Assembly: GCA_015233935.1 (NCBI GenBank) | Contig: JADFXB010000002.1 | Coordinates: forward strand, 1 to 64,000 | Length of the DNA stretch: 64,000 bases | Reading direction: 5' to 3' | Source of the DNA: Magnetococcales bacterium | GTDB taxonomy: Bacteria > Pseudomonadota > Magnetococcia > Magnetococcales > JADFXB01 | In this document: positions 53,185-63,349 of the stretch, piece by piece | Position numbering within the stretch: position 1 is the first letter of the stretch | How the letters are laid out: every line of letters starts with the position of its first letter | The notes under the pieces: model-generated | The model's database searches: none | What the model was told of the DNA's origin: nothing | Seen by the model: the letters and a program-made list of their open reading frames with translations, nothing else | Position numbers and translations under genes: made by a program

Positions 53185-55822
53185 ATGCCAGCAGTTTACC
53201 AACAATCTCCGTGGTATCCCGCGATAAATTGGGGGTACGGGCAATCTCTTCCAGTATCTCCAACATCAACTTTTGCCGTTTTTCATCAAAACGTCGCCAA
53301 CTGCGGAAGGCTCCCACCAAACGGGCCGACAAATGGCTGTTGATGGTGTCGGTGATGAGAATCTGGCGGGCAAGAAAGGCATAACCCGATCCATCCGGGC
53401 GATGGAACTGGCTGGGGTTGGAAGCGGTGAAGGCACCCACCAGGGCACGAACGTTGTTGGGATTTTTGCCATTATAAGAGGGGTGGTCCAGCAAGGCCGT
53501 CACCCTGGCCAGGGTATCCGGCAGGGGGGCTGCAGCTTGAATGGATAACCATTTGTTGACCACCAAAGGTTCGTGCCGCCATTTTTCAAAAAACAGGTCC
53601 AGGGCCTCTTGCCGTTTTTCACAACCATTGTAGGCAAGGGCTGTCAAAGCACGCAGCCGATCGGTCATGTTGTTGGCCTGCATAAACTGATGAAAGGCCA
53701 TCTCCTCCTCTTCTGGACCAGGATTGGCCAGTAAAAAGTCCAACGCCAGATTTTTAAAACTGCGATGGCCTGCGGCCCCCGGAGTATAGCGGTAGGGCGG
53801 TTCCTGTTGATGAAAACGATAGGCTGCCAGCAAAGGACCACGAAGATGCCGCGACAGGGCCTGGCAAAAACCTTTACGTACTTGGTGCACAGCTTCCGGG
53901 TTGGCCCTTTGCAGTTGATCCAGCAAATAGACCTCCGAGGGCAATGACAGAGAGAGGGTGGCCATGGCCGGGTCTATGTGGGGATCACTCAGGGTTTTCT
54001 TGTAAGTTTCCAAGACTCCCGGCGGGATGGACTGGCTGTCCTCGGTGGGGTAGGCATGGATGGCATCCATCAATAAATTCATGATGATCCGTTGCCCGGC
54101 ATCCCAACGACAGAAAGGGTCTTGATCGTTGGCCCACAAAAAGGCCAACTCCCGATCCGAATAATCCATATCCAGCTTGACAGGTGCGGAAAAACCACGC
54201 AAAAGTGAAGGAACCGGACGTTCCTTTATCCCTTGAAAATGAAACACCTGCACATCTTCAGTAACTTCCAACACCCGTTGCAGGGGGGCATCCTCTTCTC
54301 CCGCCAGTTGCAGCGGCATGGGGGCACCGGTTGCATCCAGCAAGGCCATGGTAACCGGAATGTGCATGGCCGCTTTCTCTTCCTGGCCAGGGGTCGCAGG
54401 ACATTTTTGACTGATGGAGAGGGTGTAGACCTCCTCTCCTGATTGATAGTGACTGCGAAGGGTCAATTGGGGGGTTCCCGCCTGTTTGTACCAGAGCATG
54501 AATTGGGAAAAATCCCGCCCGTTGGCCACCGCCATGCAGTTGACAAAATCTTCAATGGTAACGGCCTGGCCATCGTGACGTTTAAAGTAGAGATCCATCC
54601 CTTTGCGGAAACCTGCATCACCGCACAATATCCACAACATGCGGGAAACTTCTGCACCTTTCTCATAGATGGTCGTGGTGTAGAAGTTATTGATCTCCAT
54701 ATAGGAATCTGGTTGCACCGGGTGGGCGGTGGGACCGGCATCCTCCTGAAACTGATGGGTGCGCAATCCTTTTACACATTGAATGCGTACCACCGCTGCC
54801 TGGCCCTCTTCCTCGGAAAACAGGTGTTCGCGAAAGACGGTCAACCCCTCCTTGAGGGAGAGTTGGAACCAATCCCGACAGGTAATCCGGTTGCCGGTCC
54901 AGTTGTGGAAATATTCGTGGGCAATGACCGCTTCCACGGCACCATAGTCATCGTCGGTGGCAATTTGGGGATCGGCGAGAACATATTTGCTGTTGAATAT
55001 GTTCAACCCCTTGTTTTCCATGGCTCCGGCATTAAAATCGTTAACAGCAACCACCATGTAGATATCCAGATCATATTCACGACCGAAACGATTTTCATCC
55101 CAGGCCATGGCCTTTTTCAACGATTGCAAGGCGTGATCGCCCCGTCCCTGATTGACCTGTTCCATATAGAGTTGCAAGGTCACCCGCCGACCAGAACGGG
55201 TGATAAAATAATCCTCCTCACAAATCAAATTGCCTGCCACCAAGGCAAAAAGATAACAGGGCTTGGGAAAGGGATCCTCCCAGATGGCAAAATGATGGCC
55301 ATCTTCCAGGGGACCGGAGGCGGTGCGATTGCCATTGGCCAGCAGGATGGGATAGCTATCCTGCTCGGCTATCAGGATGGTGCGGAAGGAGGCCATTACA
55401 TCCGGGCGATCTGGAAAATAGGTGATTCGGCGAAAGCCTTCCGCTTCGCATTGGGTGCATAAAAGATTATTGGAAAGATACAACCCTTCCAAAGCAGTGT
55501 TTTGATCCGGGAAAATGGTGGTCTGCACCTCCAGGATGAAATGACCAGGCACCGTGGGCAGGGTGAGGGATTCCTCATCCAACTGGTAGTCATCCGGGCC
55601 CAGGGTGGTATCATCCAACCGCACCCCGTTGAGTTGCAAATGGCGTCCCAATAGACGTAGAGGTGGGGCTACCGCCAGGCCATCGGCCCGGTGCATGCGC
55701 ATGCGGCAGGTGACCTGGGTGGCTTTGGCCGCCAGCCGAAAGGTCAACTCCACATGGTCCACCAGATAGACGGGCGGTTGGTAATCCTGTAAACGAATAA
55801 CAGGATGGGCAGTTTCTCCCAT
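53183..55822 (-). CDS. pepN: Aminopeptidase N
   Basis: 879 aa; GAMENKGLNIFNSKYVL, VIAHEYFHNWTGNRITCRDWFQLSLKEGLTVFRE (HExxH-x18-E). Confidence 0.96.
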   Translation of the reverse strand: MGETAHPVIRLQDYQPPVYLVDHVELTFRLAAKATQVTCRMRMHRADGLAVAPPLRLLGRHLQLNGVRLDDTTLGPDDYQLDEESLTLPTVPGHFILEVQTTIFPDQNTALEGLYLSNNLLCTQCEAEGFRRITYFPDRPDVMASFRTILIAEQDSYPILLANGNRTASGPLEDGHHFAIWEDPFPKPCYLFALVAGNLICEEDYFITRSGRRVTLQLYMEQVNQGRGDHALQSLKKAMAWDENRFGREYDLDIYMVVAVNDFNAGAMENKGLNIFNSKYVLADPQIATDDDYGAVEAVIAHEYFHNWTGNRITCRDWFQLSLKEGLTVFREHLFSEEEGQAAVVRIQCVKGLRTHQFQEDAGPTAHPVQPDSYMEINNFYTTTIYEKGAEVSRMLWILCGDAGFRKGMDLYFKRHDGQAVTIEDFVNCMAVANGRDFSQFMLWYKQAGTPQLTLRSHYQSGEEVYTLSISQKCPATPGQEEKAAMHIPVTMALLDATGAPMPLQLAGEEDAPLQRVLEVTEDVQVFHFQGIKERPVPSLLRGFSAPVKLDMDYSDRELAFLWANDQDPFCRWDAGQRIIMNLLMDAIHAYPTEDSQSIPPGVLETYKKTLSDPHIDPAMATLSLSLPSEVYLLDQLQRANPEAVHQVRKGFCQALSRHLRGPLLAAYRFHQQEPPYRYTPGAAGHRSFKNLALDFLLANPGPEEEEMAFHQFMQANNMTDRLRALTALAYNGCEKRQEALDLFFEKWRHEPLVVNKWLSIQAAAPLPDTLARVTALLDHPSYNGKNPNNVRALVGAFTASNPSQFHRPDGSGYAFLARQILITDTINSHLSARLVGAFRSWRRFDEKRQKLMLEILEEIARTPNLSRDTTEIVGKLLA

Positions 55823-55886
55823 GAATCAATCCTTTGTGACAGAGTTCCAGGTCTTGGGCCTGGCTATTATGGACAGAATTTTTGTG

Positions 55887-58800
55887 TTACAACAGGACTT
55901 TTTCGATACCACCTGCCCGCAATTGTTCCACCACTTTTTTTTGCCAACCATCACCCAGCAGGCGTTGAGCCAATTCTACCACCAAAAATTGTGCCTGCAC
56001 CGACATTTCTTTTTCATAACGGGTGAGTCCCTGCAAGCAGGCAGGGCAGGAGGTATACAGGGGGGTGGGTTGATTTACCCCCACTTGGCGGCTGGCGGTG
56101 CGGATGGAATCCTGTTTGCGGTGACGCACCTGGCTGGCAATGTCCGGGCGTGAAATGGCAAAGGTACCTGCTTCGCCACAACAGCGATCGGTGAGAACCC
56201 CTTTCTGACCGGTCAAGGCTTCCACAATCTGCATGGGTGGACGACCTTTCATGGGGGAATGGCAGGGATCGTGGAAAAGAAAGCCGCCCTCTGCTGCCGG
56301 AGCTTGCAGACCTTTTTCCCATAAAAATTCATGGATATCCACCATACGACAGCCAGGAAAGATCACCGGCAATTGATAGGTGGTCAGTTGATCCATGCAG
56401 GTGCCACAAGAGATGATCACCGAGTGAATCTCAAGATAATTCAGAGCATTGGCCACCCGATGGAACAAGACCCGATTCCCGGTACTGATATGACGCCCAC
56501 TATCCACATCGCCGGAGGCCGCCTGGGGAAAACCACAGCACAGGTAGCCAGGGGGTAAGACCACGGTAACCCCCATGTGTAGCAAAAGAGCTACGCTTGC
56601 CAGGGAGACTTGGCTGTACATTCTTTCACAACCGCAACCGGGAAAATAAAAGACCACCTCACCATTTTCTTTACCGGGCTGGCGCAAAATGGGAATACTC
56701 TCGTCCCCTTCGATCTCCAGCATGGCGCGGAAGGTTTGTTCCGGCAGGATGGGCAAGGGGGTTTTGAGCATGTGTAATACATTGCTTTGCAAGGAAGGAT
56801 TGTTCACCGTGGCATGGGGACGTTTTTCCCGATTGCCGCCTGGCATGCGCAGGCGGGTGGCCTTGCAAGCCAGTCGCTGCATGCGAAATCCCTGCCGCAT
56901 CAACCATCTTTCCACCCCAATGGTGCGGGGATCGTTGGTGGAAAGAAAGGCGAGGGCGGCTTTTTTGCCGATATCCAGGCGTTCCCGTTTTTGATGTTTG
57001 AGAATTTGCCGCATGCGAATGGTCACCTGGCCAAAATCAATCTTGACCGGGCAGGGGGTGACGCACTTATGGCAGAGGGTGCAATGATCGGCCAACTCTT
57101 GCAGCGACTGGAAGTGACGAGCCACCTCTTTGCGACGGGCCTGCTCCTCATAGAGAAAGGCTTCGATGATCAAGCCTGCCGCCAATATTTTATTGCGGGG
57201 TGAATAGAGGAGATTGGCACGGGGGGCATGGGTGTTGCAGACCGCCTTGCACTTGCCACAACGCAAACAGTTGCGCATGTCATCGTTGAGGGCTTCCAGA
57301 TCGGTCTCTTTAAGAATCAGGGCTTCTTGTTGCACCAGTCGGAGGGAAGGGGTGTAAGCCTTGTCCAGATCCGCCCCTGCCAGCAGTTTACCGCGGTTAA
57401 AATGGCCATGGGGGTCCACCTGTTTTTTATAACGGGCGAAATCGTTCAGCTTTTCTGCATCCATAAAGTTTAACTTGGTCATTCCGATGCCGTGTTCACC
57501 GGAAATGGCCCCGCCCAGCTCCACCGCCAGATTCATGATGCGTTCCACCATGGCCCAGGCTTGTTGCAACATGGCATAATCGTTGGAGTTGACTGGAATG
57601 TTGGTATGGACGTTGCCGTCTCCGGCATGCATGTGCAATGCAGCAAACAGGCGGCTGGAGAGAACCTGTTGGTGGATGGTATCCAACTGTTGGCGCACCC
57701 CTTGCCAGACTTCACCGTCCAGAATGCGTTTTAAAGGTTTTTCCACTTCCTGCCGGTAGGAGATGGTGAGATCACGACGCAACAGCAGGCGCAGCAGGGG
57801 TTCTTCCAGGGGAATATCCGGCATGGCCTCCAGCACATGGTCATGGTGGGCTACCGGTTCGTCCAGATGATCCAGGATGGTCTGCCAGCGTTTGGCTGCT
57901 GCATCCAGAATTTCTGTGGCGGCCTGGCGGTTTTTGTCCAGATAGGATTGGTCTTCCCCCAATAAATCGGCGGGAACCAGCTCGCGCCAACTGCCGTTGG
58001 CCAAAAATTCACGAATGGCGGCCACCATGGCCAGTTTGTTCTGGATGGAATTTTCTATATTAAGCCGTTCGATCCCTTCGCTGTAATCGGCCAGACGTTC
58101 CAGGGGAATCACCACGTCTTCATTGATTTTGAAGGCGTTGGTGTGGGCGGCGATGGCGGCGGTGCGGGAGCGATCTGCCCAGAAGCGTTGTCTGGCCTCT
58201 GCTGTGGTGGCAACAAAGCCTTCCCCCTGGCGGGTGCGTGCCATGGCTACCACCCGTTGGGCGGCTTCTTGCAGGGCTTCTTCCTGGTCACCAATAATGT
58301 CGATGAGGAGAACCATGCGGGGACGGTCACCACGGGCGGCTTTACTGCTGTAGCCGACAGCCCGGATATAGCGTTCGTCCAAATGTTCCAGTCCGGCGCA
58401 CCCCACCTGGGGATGACGGTCCAGATAGTTTTTAATCTCCACGATGGCGGGAACCGCCTGGGCCAGCTCTTTGCTGTAAAATTCCAGACAGATGGTCTGG
58501 GTGTGGGCTGGTTGGGGATGGAGGACAAAGACGGCACTGGTGATGATGCCGTCACACCCCTCCTTCTGAACGCCGGGAAGTCCCCCCAAAACTTTGTTGG
58601 TGACATCTTTTCCCAAGCCGGGTTTACGGATTTCGTGGCTTTTGAGAATGATGAATTCCGGGTCGCCCATGGGGGTTTTGCCATCGTTTTGATAGCGGAT
58701 AATGCGAAAATGGCTGTTGGGCAGGTCGTGAATTTTGCCCAGATTGTGATCCAACCGGGTGACTTCCAGCCAGTTGCCTTGGGGGTCCACCATGCGCCAG

Positions 58801-59702
58801 GAGAACAGGTTGTCCAGGGTGGTTCCCCAGCGCACCGCCTTTTTGCCCCCGGCGTTCATGGAAATATTGCCGCCGATGGTGGAGGAATTTTGCGAGGTGG
58901 GGTCCACGGCAAAGATGACATGAGCAGCTTCTGCGGCCTCTGCCACCCGTTTGGTCACCACCCCGGCCCCGGCGCGAATCACGGCTACCGGTCGCTCTTG
59001 GCCGGGAATGCGTTTGGTCTCCACATTGCCTAAGAGATCCAGTTTTTCGGTATTGATCACTGCTGTGAAAGGGTGGAGGGGCAAAGCGGAGCCGGTATAG
59101 CCGGTGCCACCGCCACGGGGAATGATGATGAGTCCCAATTCGATGCAGGCCCGTACAATGGGGGCCACCTGGGTTTCGCTGTCCGGGCGGATCACCACAA
59201 AGGGATAATCCACGCGCCAGTCGCTGGCATCGGTCACATGGGCCACCTTGGCCGCCCCGCCAAAATCGATATTGTCCCGGCGGGTGATGCGGGAGAGGCG
59301 ATCCATCACTTGTTGGCGTTTGTCTTTTTCCTCACGAAAACGTTGGGCCAGATTTTCCACCGCCTTGCTGGCAGCGGCCAGTAGGGAGAAGGCCAGGGTA
59401 TTGCCTTCAGCCCTTGCTTCGATTTGATCAATGCGTCGCCAAAGGGTGGTGAGCAGGGTTTCCCGGCGGTGGGCGTTTTCCAGGAGATCGTCCAGCAGAT
59501 AGGGATTGCGGTCGATGGCCCACAATTCCCCTAATACTTCAAACAACAGACGGGCGGAGCGTCCGGTTCTTCTTTGTCCCCGCAGTTCTTCCAAAACGGG
59601 CCACATGGCCGCGCCTAGAAACCGTTGCACGATCTCCCGGTCGGAAAAGGAGGTGTAATTATAGGGAATTTCACGAATCCGTTCGCTGGTGCTGTGGCTC
59701 AT
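55887..59702 (-). CDS. Large FAD-linked oxidoreductase fused to 4Fe-4S and CCG domains (DUF3683 type)
   Basis: 1271 aa; FAD_binding_4 (FVVIRPDSETQVAPIVRACIELGLIIIPRGGGTGYTGSALPL), CLRCGKCKAVCNTH, CTLCHKCVTPCPVKIDFG, C-terminal CCG-like CCGFPQAASGD and CCGEAGTFA. Confidence 0.9.
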   Translation of the reverse strand: MSHSTSERIREIPYNYTSFSDREIVQRFLGAAMWPVLEELRGQRRTGRSARLLFEVLGELWAIDRNPYLLDDLLENAHRRETLLTTLWRRIDQIEARAEGNTLAFSLLAAASKAVENLAQRFREEKDKRQQVMDRLSRITRRDNIDFGGAAKVAHVTDASDWRVDYPFVVIRPDSETQVAPIVRACIELGLIIIPRGGGTGYTGSALPLHPFTAVINTEKLDLLGNVETKRIPGQERPVAVIRAGAGVVTKRVAEAAEAAHVIFAVDPTSQNSSTIGGNISMNAGGKKAVRWGTTLDNLFSWRMVDPQGNWLEVTRLDHNLGKIHDLPNSHFRIIRYQNDGKTPMGDPEFIILKSHEIRKPGLGKDVTNKVLGGLPGVQKEGCDGIITSAVFVLHPQPAHTQTICLEFYSKELAQAVPAIVEIKNYLDRHPQVGCAGLEHLDERYIRAVGYSSKAARGDRPRMVLLIDIIGDQEEALQEAAQRVVAMARTRQGEGFVATTAEARQRFWADRSRTAAIAAHTNAFKINEDVVIPLERLADYSEGIERLNIENSIQNKLAMVAAIREFLANGSWRELVPADLLGEDQSYLDKNRQAATEILDAAAKRWQTILDHLDEPVAHHDHVLEAMPDIPLEEPLLRLLLRRDLTISYRQEVEKPLKRILDGEVWQGVRQQLDTIHQQVLSSRLFAALHMHAGDGNVHTNIPVNSNDYAMLQQAWAMVERIMNLAVELGGAISGEHGIGMTKLNFMDAEKLNDFARYKKQVDPHGHFNRGKLLAGADLDKAYTPSLRLVQQEALILKETDLEALNDDMRNCLRCGKCKAVCNTHAPRANLLYSPRNKILAAGLIIEAFLYEEQARRKEVARHFQSLQELADHCTLCHKCVTPCPVKIDFGQVTIRMRQILKHQKRERLDIGKKAALAFLSTNDPRTIGVERWLMRQGFRMQRLACKATRLRMPGGNREKRPHATVNNPSLQSNVLHMLKTPLPILPEQTFRAMLEIEGDESIPILRQPGKENGEVVFYFPGCGCERMYSQVSLASVALLLHMGVTVVLPPGYLCCGFPQAASGDVDSGRHISTGNRVLFHRVANALNYLEIHSVIISCGTCMDQLTTYQLPVIFPGCRMVDIHEFLWEKGLQAPAAEGGFLFHDPCHSPMKGRPPMQIVEALTGQKGVLTDRCCGEAGTFAISRPDIASQVRHRKQDSIRTASRQVGVNQPTPLYTSCPACLQGLTRYEKEMSVQAQFLVVELAQRLLGDGWQKKVVEQLRAGGIEKVLL

Positions 59703-59762
59703 GGGGGTCCGCAGAGTGAAGAACGAAAAAGGTGGGGCGGCAGAGCCGCCCCGTCATGGAAT

Positions 59763-60977
59763 CTATTCCGTCAATAATTTTGCCACCAAGGGGGCACGGA
59801 GTCGAGAGGCAATGGGTAGATCATTGCCCAAGAGGGGACGCAGATAGTTCTGGAAGTCGTCGGTGATGTGGTTATCCCCTGAAGAAATATAGGCATCCGG
59901 CATCACACGGGTTTTTCCAGCCACATGTTCCAGGGGTTCCAGGGAATAGTCCACCACATACTGACCCACCCTTTTTATGGCCACCGAGCCTCCCATGCCT
60001 TCATCCAGGGCAAAATGGCAGGCTTTTTCTCCCACTTCTCTTGCTTCAAGCTGGTCCACAGGGGAGACCACCCCTAAAAAGGAGCGTTGCAGATAGCCAA
60101 AGGTATCTCCCCGTACCCGTTTGATGCCCAGCTCCCGTTTGATGGTATCGGTGAGCAGATCGGCCAGGGCACCGGTCCCGGAAAGTTGCACATTGCCATG
60201 GGCATCTTTTTCCATGGTGGCTTGTAATTTGGCAATCATGGGGACGCCGTCGGCATCGTGGATCCCTTCCGAGACGGCAATGACACAACGTCCCAGGCTT
60301 TTGTAGATACTGTTGACATCTTTCAGGAAAGAGTCCACAGAAAAGGTGCGTTCCGGCAGGTAGATGAGGTGGGGACCGCCTTCTGCCGATTGGCGCAGGC
60401 CTGCGGAAGCTGCGGTGAGAAAACCGGCGTGGCGTCCCATGACCACCCCCACATAGACACCGGGCAAGGCATAGTTATCCAGATCGGCCCCGGCAAATGC
60501 CTGGGCGACGAAGCGGGCTGCTGAGGGAAAGCCGGGGGTGTGGTCGTTACATTCCAGATCGTTGTCGATGGTTTTGGGAATGTGCACCCCGATCAAGGGA
60601 TAATTTTCCCCGTCGGCATACTCTTGCAGAATACGCAGGGTTTCGGAGGAGTCGTTGCCACCGATATAGAAAAAGTAGCGAATATTGTGGGTTTTTAGAA
60701 CCTGGAAGATGCGCTGACAATAGGGACGATCCGGCTTGTCACGGGTGGAACCCAGGGCGGAACCGGGAGTGGCGGCCACCCGCAGCAGGTTGCCGCTGGT
60801 TTCCTGGCCCAGGTTTACAAAACGTTCTTCCAGAATACCCCGCACACCATTCTGTGCACCATAAATGTTGCGAATGCGCGGATGGCGATGAGCTGCCAAA
60901 ACCGCCCCCACCAGGGATTGGTTGATCACTGCGGTGGGACCGCCGCCTTGGGCGATGAGCAAATTTCCCGATTCCAT
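59763..60977 (-). CDS. 6-phosphofructokinase, probably PPi-dependent
   Basis: LLIAQGGGPTAVINQSL, FFYIGGNDSSETL, VHIPKTIDNDLECNDHTPGFPSA; start at 60977 with GGAGTG RBS. Confidence 0.87.
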   Translation of the reverse strand: MESGNLLIAQGGGPTAVINQSLVGAVLAAHRHPRIRNIYGAQNGVRGILEERFVNLGQETSGNLLRVAATPGSALGSTRDKPDRPYCQRIFQVLKTHNIRYFFYIGGNDSSETLRILQEYADGENYPLIGVHIPKTIDNDLECNDHTPGFPSAARFVAQAFAGADLDNYALPGVYVGVVMGRHAGFLTAASAGLRQSAEGGPHLIYLPERTFSVDSFLKDVNSIYKSLGRCVIAVSEGIHDADGVPMIAKLQATMEKDAHGNVQLSGTGALADLLTDTIKRELGIKRVRGDTFGYLQRSFLGVVSPVDQLEAREVGEKACHFALDEGMGGSVAIKRVGQYVVDYSLEPLEHVAGKTRVMPDAYISSGDNHITDDFQNYLRPLLGNDLPIASRLRAPLVAKLLTE

Positions 60978-61065
60978 GATCACTCCTTCAAGAAAAGTCT
61001 GTCGGACCACATATCGTCCCTAGAATTAACATGCCAAAGAAAGCCTCGTCCAGAGATGCCATGGT

Positions 61066-61911
61066 CTACCAACGGATTTTGCTTCCTTTTTGCAGCTCTT
61101 GTCGGGTATCCCCTCCTGCTGAAAGGAGAAGCTGGTTACGGGAGGGAACCTTCACCGATACGTTGGGACAACCACGGGGGGGATCCAGGGATTTACCCTT
61201 CATGGTTGGATAGTTGACCTTGACCGACTGGGCCGCCAGTTGCCGTGAATTGGCGTAAGGTCCTTGCCAACGGATGGCAAGGACGGGCAACGTTTCGCAG
61301 GTCATGCGGGCGGAACCATAATATTCCAGGGTGGCGTAGGAGGTGGTTTTCAGTTTGCCATAGCCTGTGAATCCCTTGCTGTTTTGCAAGGTAAGGGTTC
61401 CCACCACCGCTGGTTGGGAAAGGGAGCTGTTGTTCACGGTAACTTGCCAGCGTTCTCCATGGGAGGTGGTTCCCAAAGAAAAAAGGTGAAGGGTGTGCAG
61501 GTCGTGCATGGGCCAGTTGTAGGGGGTAATGCAGGAGGCCCCGCTGCCTTCATGGCCAAATCGTTTGCACCCCTCTTCGGGCAGGGCAGTTATCTGACCT
61601 GGTTGGTCCCAGACGGAAAAAATGGCCTTTTTGCCCTGGTTATCCCATTGCAGCCCCATATAGCCTACCACATCGTTTTCAAAAGCAAACAGGTATTGGG
61701 CATAGTAGCCCAATCCTTTTGGAGGTTTGGGGGCGGTTTGCCAGGCCAGTTCCACCTGTTGATCCTGCAAACGAACGGTGGGATCAAAATAAAAGATGCC
61801 CTGGCTGACGTGAATCGGCAAAGAAAGATACTCCTGGTCAGCCGCCAGCAAAGAGAGGGGCGTAAGTACCAGGGGTAGACATCCACGGAGTAGGGATTTA
61901 ATCGTCTTCAT
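61066..61911 (-). CDS. Exported hypothetical protein
   Basis: 281 aa with signal-like N-terminus MKTIKSLLRGCLPLVLTPLSLLAADQ; overlaps the end of the upstream regulator gene. Confidence 0.6.
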   Translation of the reverse strand: MKTIKSLLRGCLPLVLTPLSLLAADQEYLSLPIHVSQGIFYFDPTVRLQDQQVELAWQTAPKPPKGLGYYAQYLFAFENDVVGYMGLQWDNQGKKAIFSVWDQPGQITALPEEGCKRFGHEGSGASCITPYNWPMHDLHTLHLFSLGTTSHGERWQVTVNNSSLSQPAVVGTLTLQNSKGFTGYGKLKTTSYATLEYYGSARMTCETLPVLAIRWQGPYANSRQLAAQSVKVNYPTMKGKSLDPPRGCPNVSVKVPSRNQLLLSAGGDTRQELQKGSKIRW

Positions 61912-63343
61912 CGGCGTGACGCAATTTCAAGACCCGGCGATTGAGGGATTGACGGGTGATGCCCAACAGGGTAGCCGCAATTCCCTGATTGTTGTTGGCT
62001 CGACGCATGGCCTCCTGGACCAGCATGGCCACCCCCTCCTTGAGGGTGGGAAAGGGGATATCGCCAGGGATGATGGGTGGGGTTTCCGGGGAGGTATTTT
62101 CCTTGCTTTCCCGCTGACCGTGGGGGGCATTCTCCCGAATATATTTATGGAAGCTGTCCATGGAAATTACCGCACCACCCGGATGGCGGGCGACGGCATC
62201 AAAGACCATGGCCCGCATTTGCCGCACATTGCCGGGAAAGTGGAAGTTGGACAACAGGGTAACCAATTGGGAAGGGACATCGGGAATATTTTTGTTCATG
62301 GTGCGGCAGGCTTCCTGAATAAAATAACCCAGGAGAAGGGGGATATCCTCTTTACGTTCCCGAATGGGTGGAATTTCAATTCGGTGGGCGGTAAGACGGT
62401 AGAAGAGATCCTGCCGGAAGCTACCAGTGGCAATGAGTTTACGTAAATCGTGGTTGGTGGCGGCCAGGATGCGGGCACTGCTTAATTTGGGGACATCCGA
62501 ACCTAACGGGTAATAACTTTGTTCCTGAAGAAGACGCAGCAATTTGACCTGGGAGGGATGCTTCAGATCACCGATTTCATCCAGAAAAAGGGTTCCCCCG
62601 GATGCCCGTGCCACCAGACCATCCCGGTGGGTATCGGCCCCGGAAAAGGCCCCTTTGCGATGGCCGAACAGGGTATCAGAAAAAAGGTTGTCATCCAGTC
62701 CGGCCACATTAAGGGAGACAAATTCACCAGAACGACCACTTACATGATGGACCGCTTCAGCCAACAATCCTTTCCCCACACCGGTTTCACCGGTGATCAA
62801 CAAACTCTCCCCGCTACCGGCAATGGCTTCCACATACTGGAAAATTTGTTTCATTTCCTTGTTATTGGTCAGTATGCGTCCAAAGGCTTCTTGATGGCTC
62901 AAGTTGGTGTGGGAGAGGTAGACCTTGAGGGCGTGCACCTCCTGGCGCAAAAGGAAGGATTCCACAGCCCGTCGCACACTGGCCACAAACCGGTATTGAT
63001 CCACCGGTTTGATAAAATAATCGAAGGCTCCTTCCCGCATACAGGCAACAGCGGTATCCACTAGGCTGGAGGCGGTCACCACCACCACGGGGGTTTCGGG
63101 AAAGTGGCGGATGATATCCGAAACCATGGCAGTGCCCAGAGAGTTTTCTGAATAGGGTTCCAGGACCACGGCGGCGGTCTTCTGACGCAGCATGAGGGGA
63201 ATCAGCTCTCGACTATCGGTGAGGGGGACCGCTTCTGCTACACCGCTTTTTTGCAGGAGAGTGACGAGTTCTTGCAGGGATTCTTCATCCTCATTAACAA
63301 TGCAGACAGGGGGGAGGAGGGGCGTGTTGGAACGTTCCGCCAT
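61898..63343 (-). CDS. Sigma54-dependent response regulator (REC, AAA+, Fis HTH)
   Basis: LLITGETGVGKGLLAEAVHH, GHRKGAFSGADTHRDGLVARASGGTLFLDEIGDL, C-terminal NNQGIAATLLGITRQSLNRRV. Confidence 0.93.
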   Translation of the reverse strand: MAERSNTPLLPPVCIVNEDEESLQELVTLLQKSGVAEAVPLTDSRELIPLMLRQKTAAVVLEPYSENSLGTAMVSDIIRHFPETPVVVVTASSLVDTAVACMREGAFDYFIKPVDQYRFVASVRRAVESFLLRQEVHALKVYLSHTNLSHQEAFGRILTNNKEMKQIFQYVEAIAGSGESLLITGETGVGKGLLAEAVHHVSGRSGEFVSLNVAGLDDNLFSDTLFGHRKGAFSGADTHRDGLVARASGGTLFLDEIGDLKHPSQVKLLRLLQEQSYYPLGSDVPKLSSARILAATNHDLRKLIATGSFRQDLFYRLTAHRIEIPPIRERKEDIPLLLGYFIQEACRTMNKNIPDVPSQLVTLLSNFHFPGNVRQMRAMVFDAVARHPGGAVISMDSFHKYIRENAPHGQRESKENTSPETPPIIPGDIPFPTLKEGVAMLVQEAMRRANNNQGIAATLLGITRQSLNRRVLKLRHADEDD

Positions 63344-63349
63344 GCGGGA

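Noticed and set aside
54443-55462. 339-aa plus-strand ORF
   Set aside because: Lies antisense to pepN, which carries the diagnostic HExxH and GAMEN motifs; the plus translation has no recognisable domain.
58143-59033. 296-aa plus-strand ORF
   Set aside because: Antisense to the FAD-linked oxidoreductase; reverse-frame artefact in a GC-rich gene.
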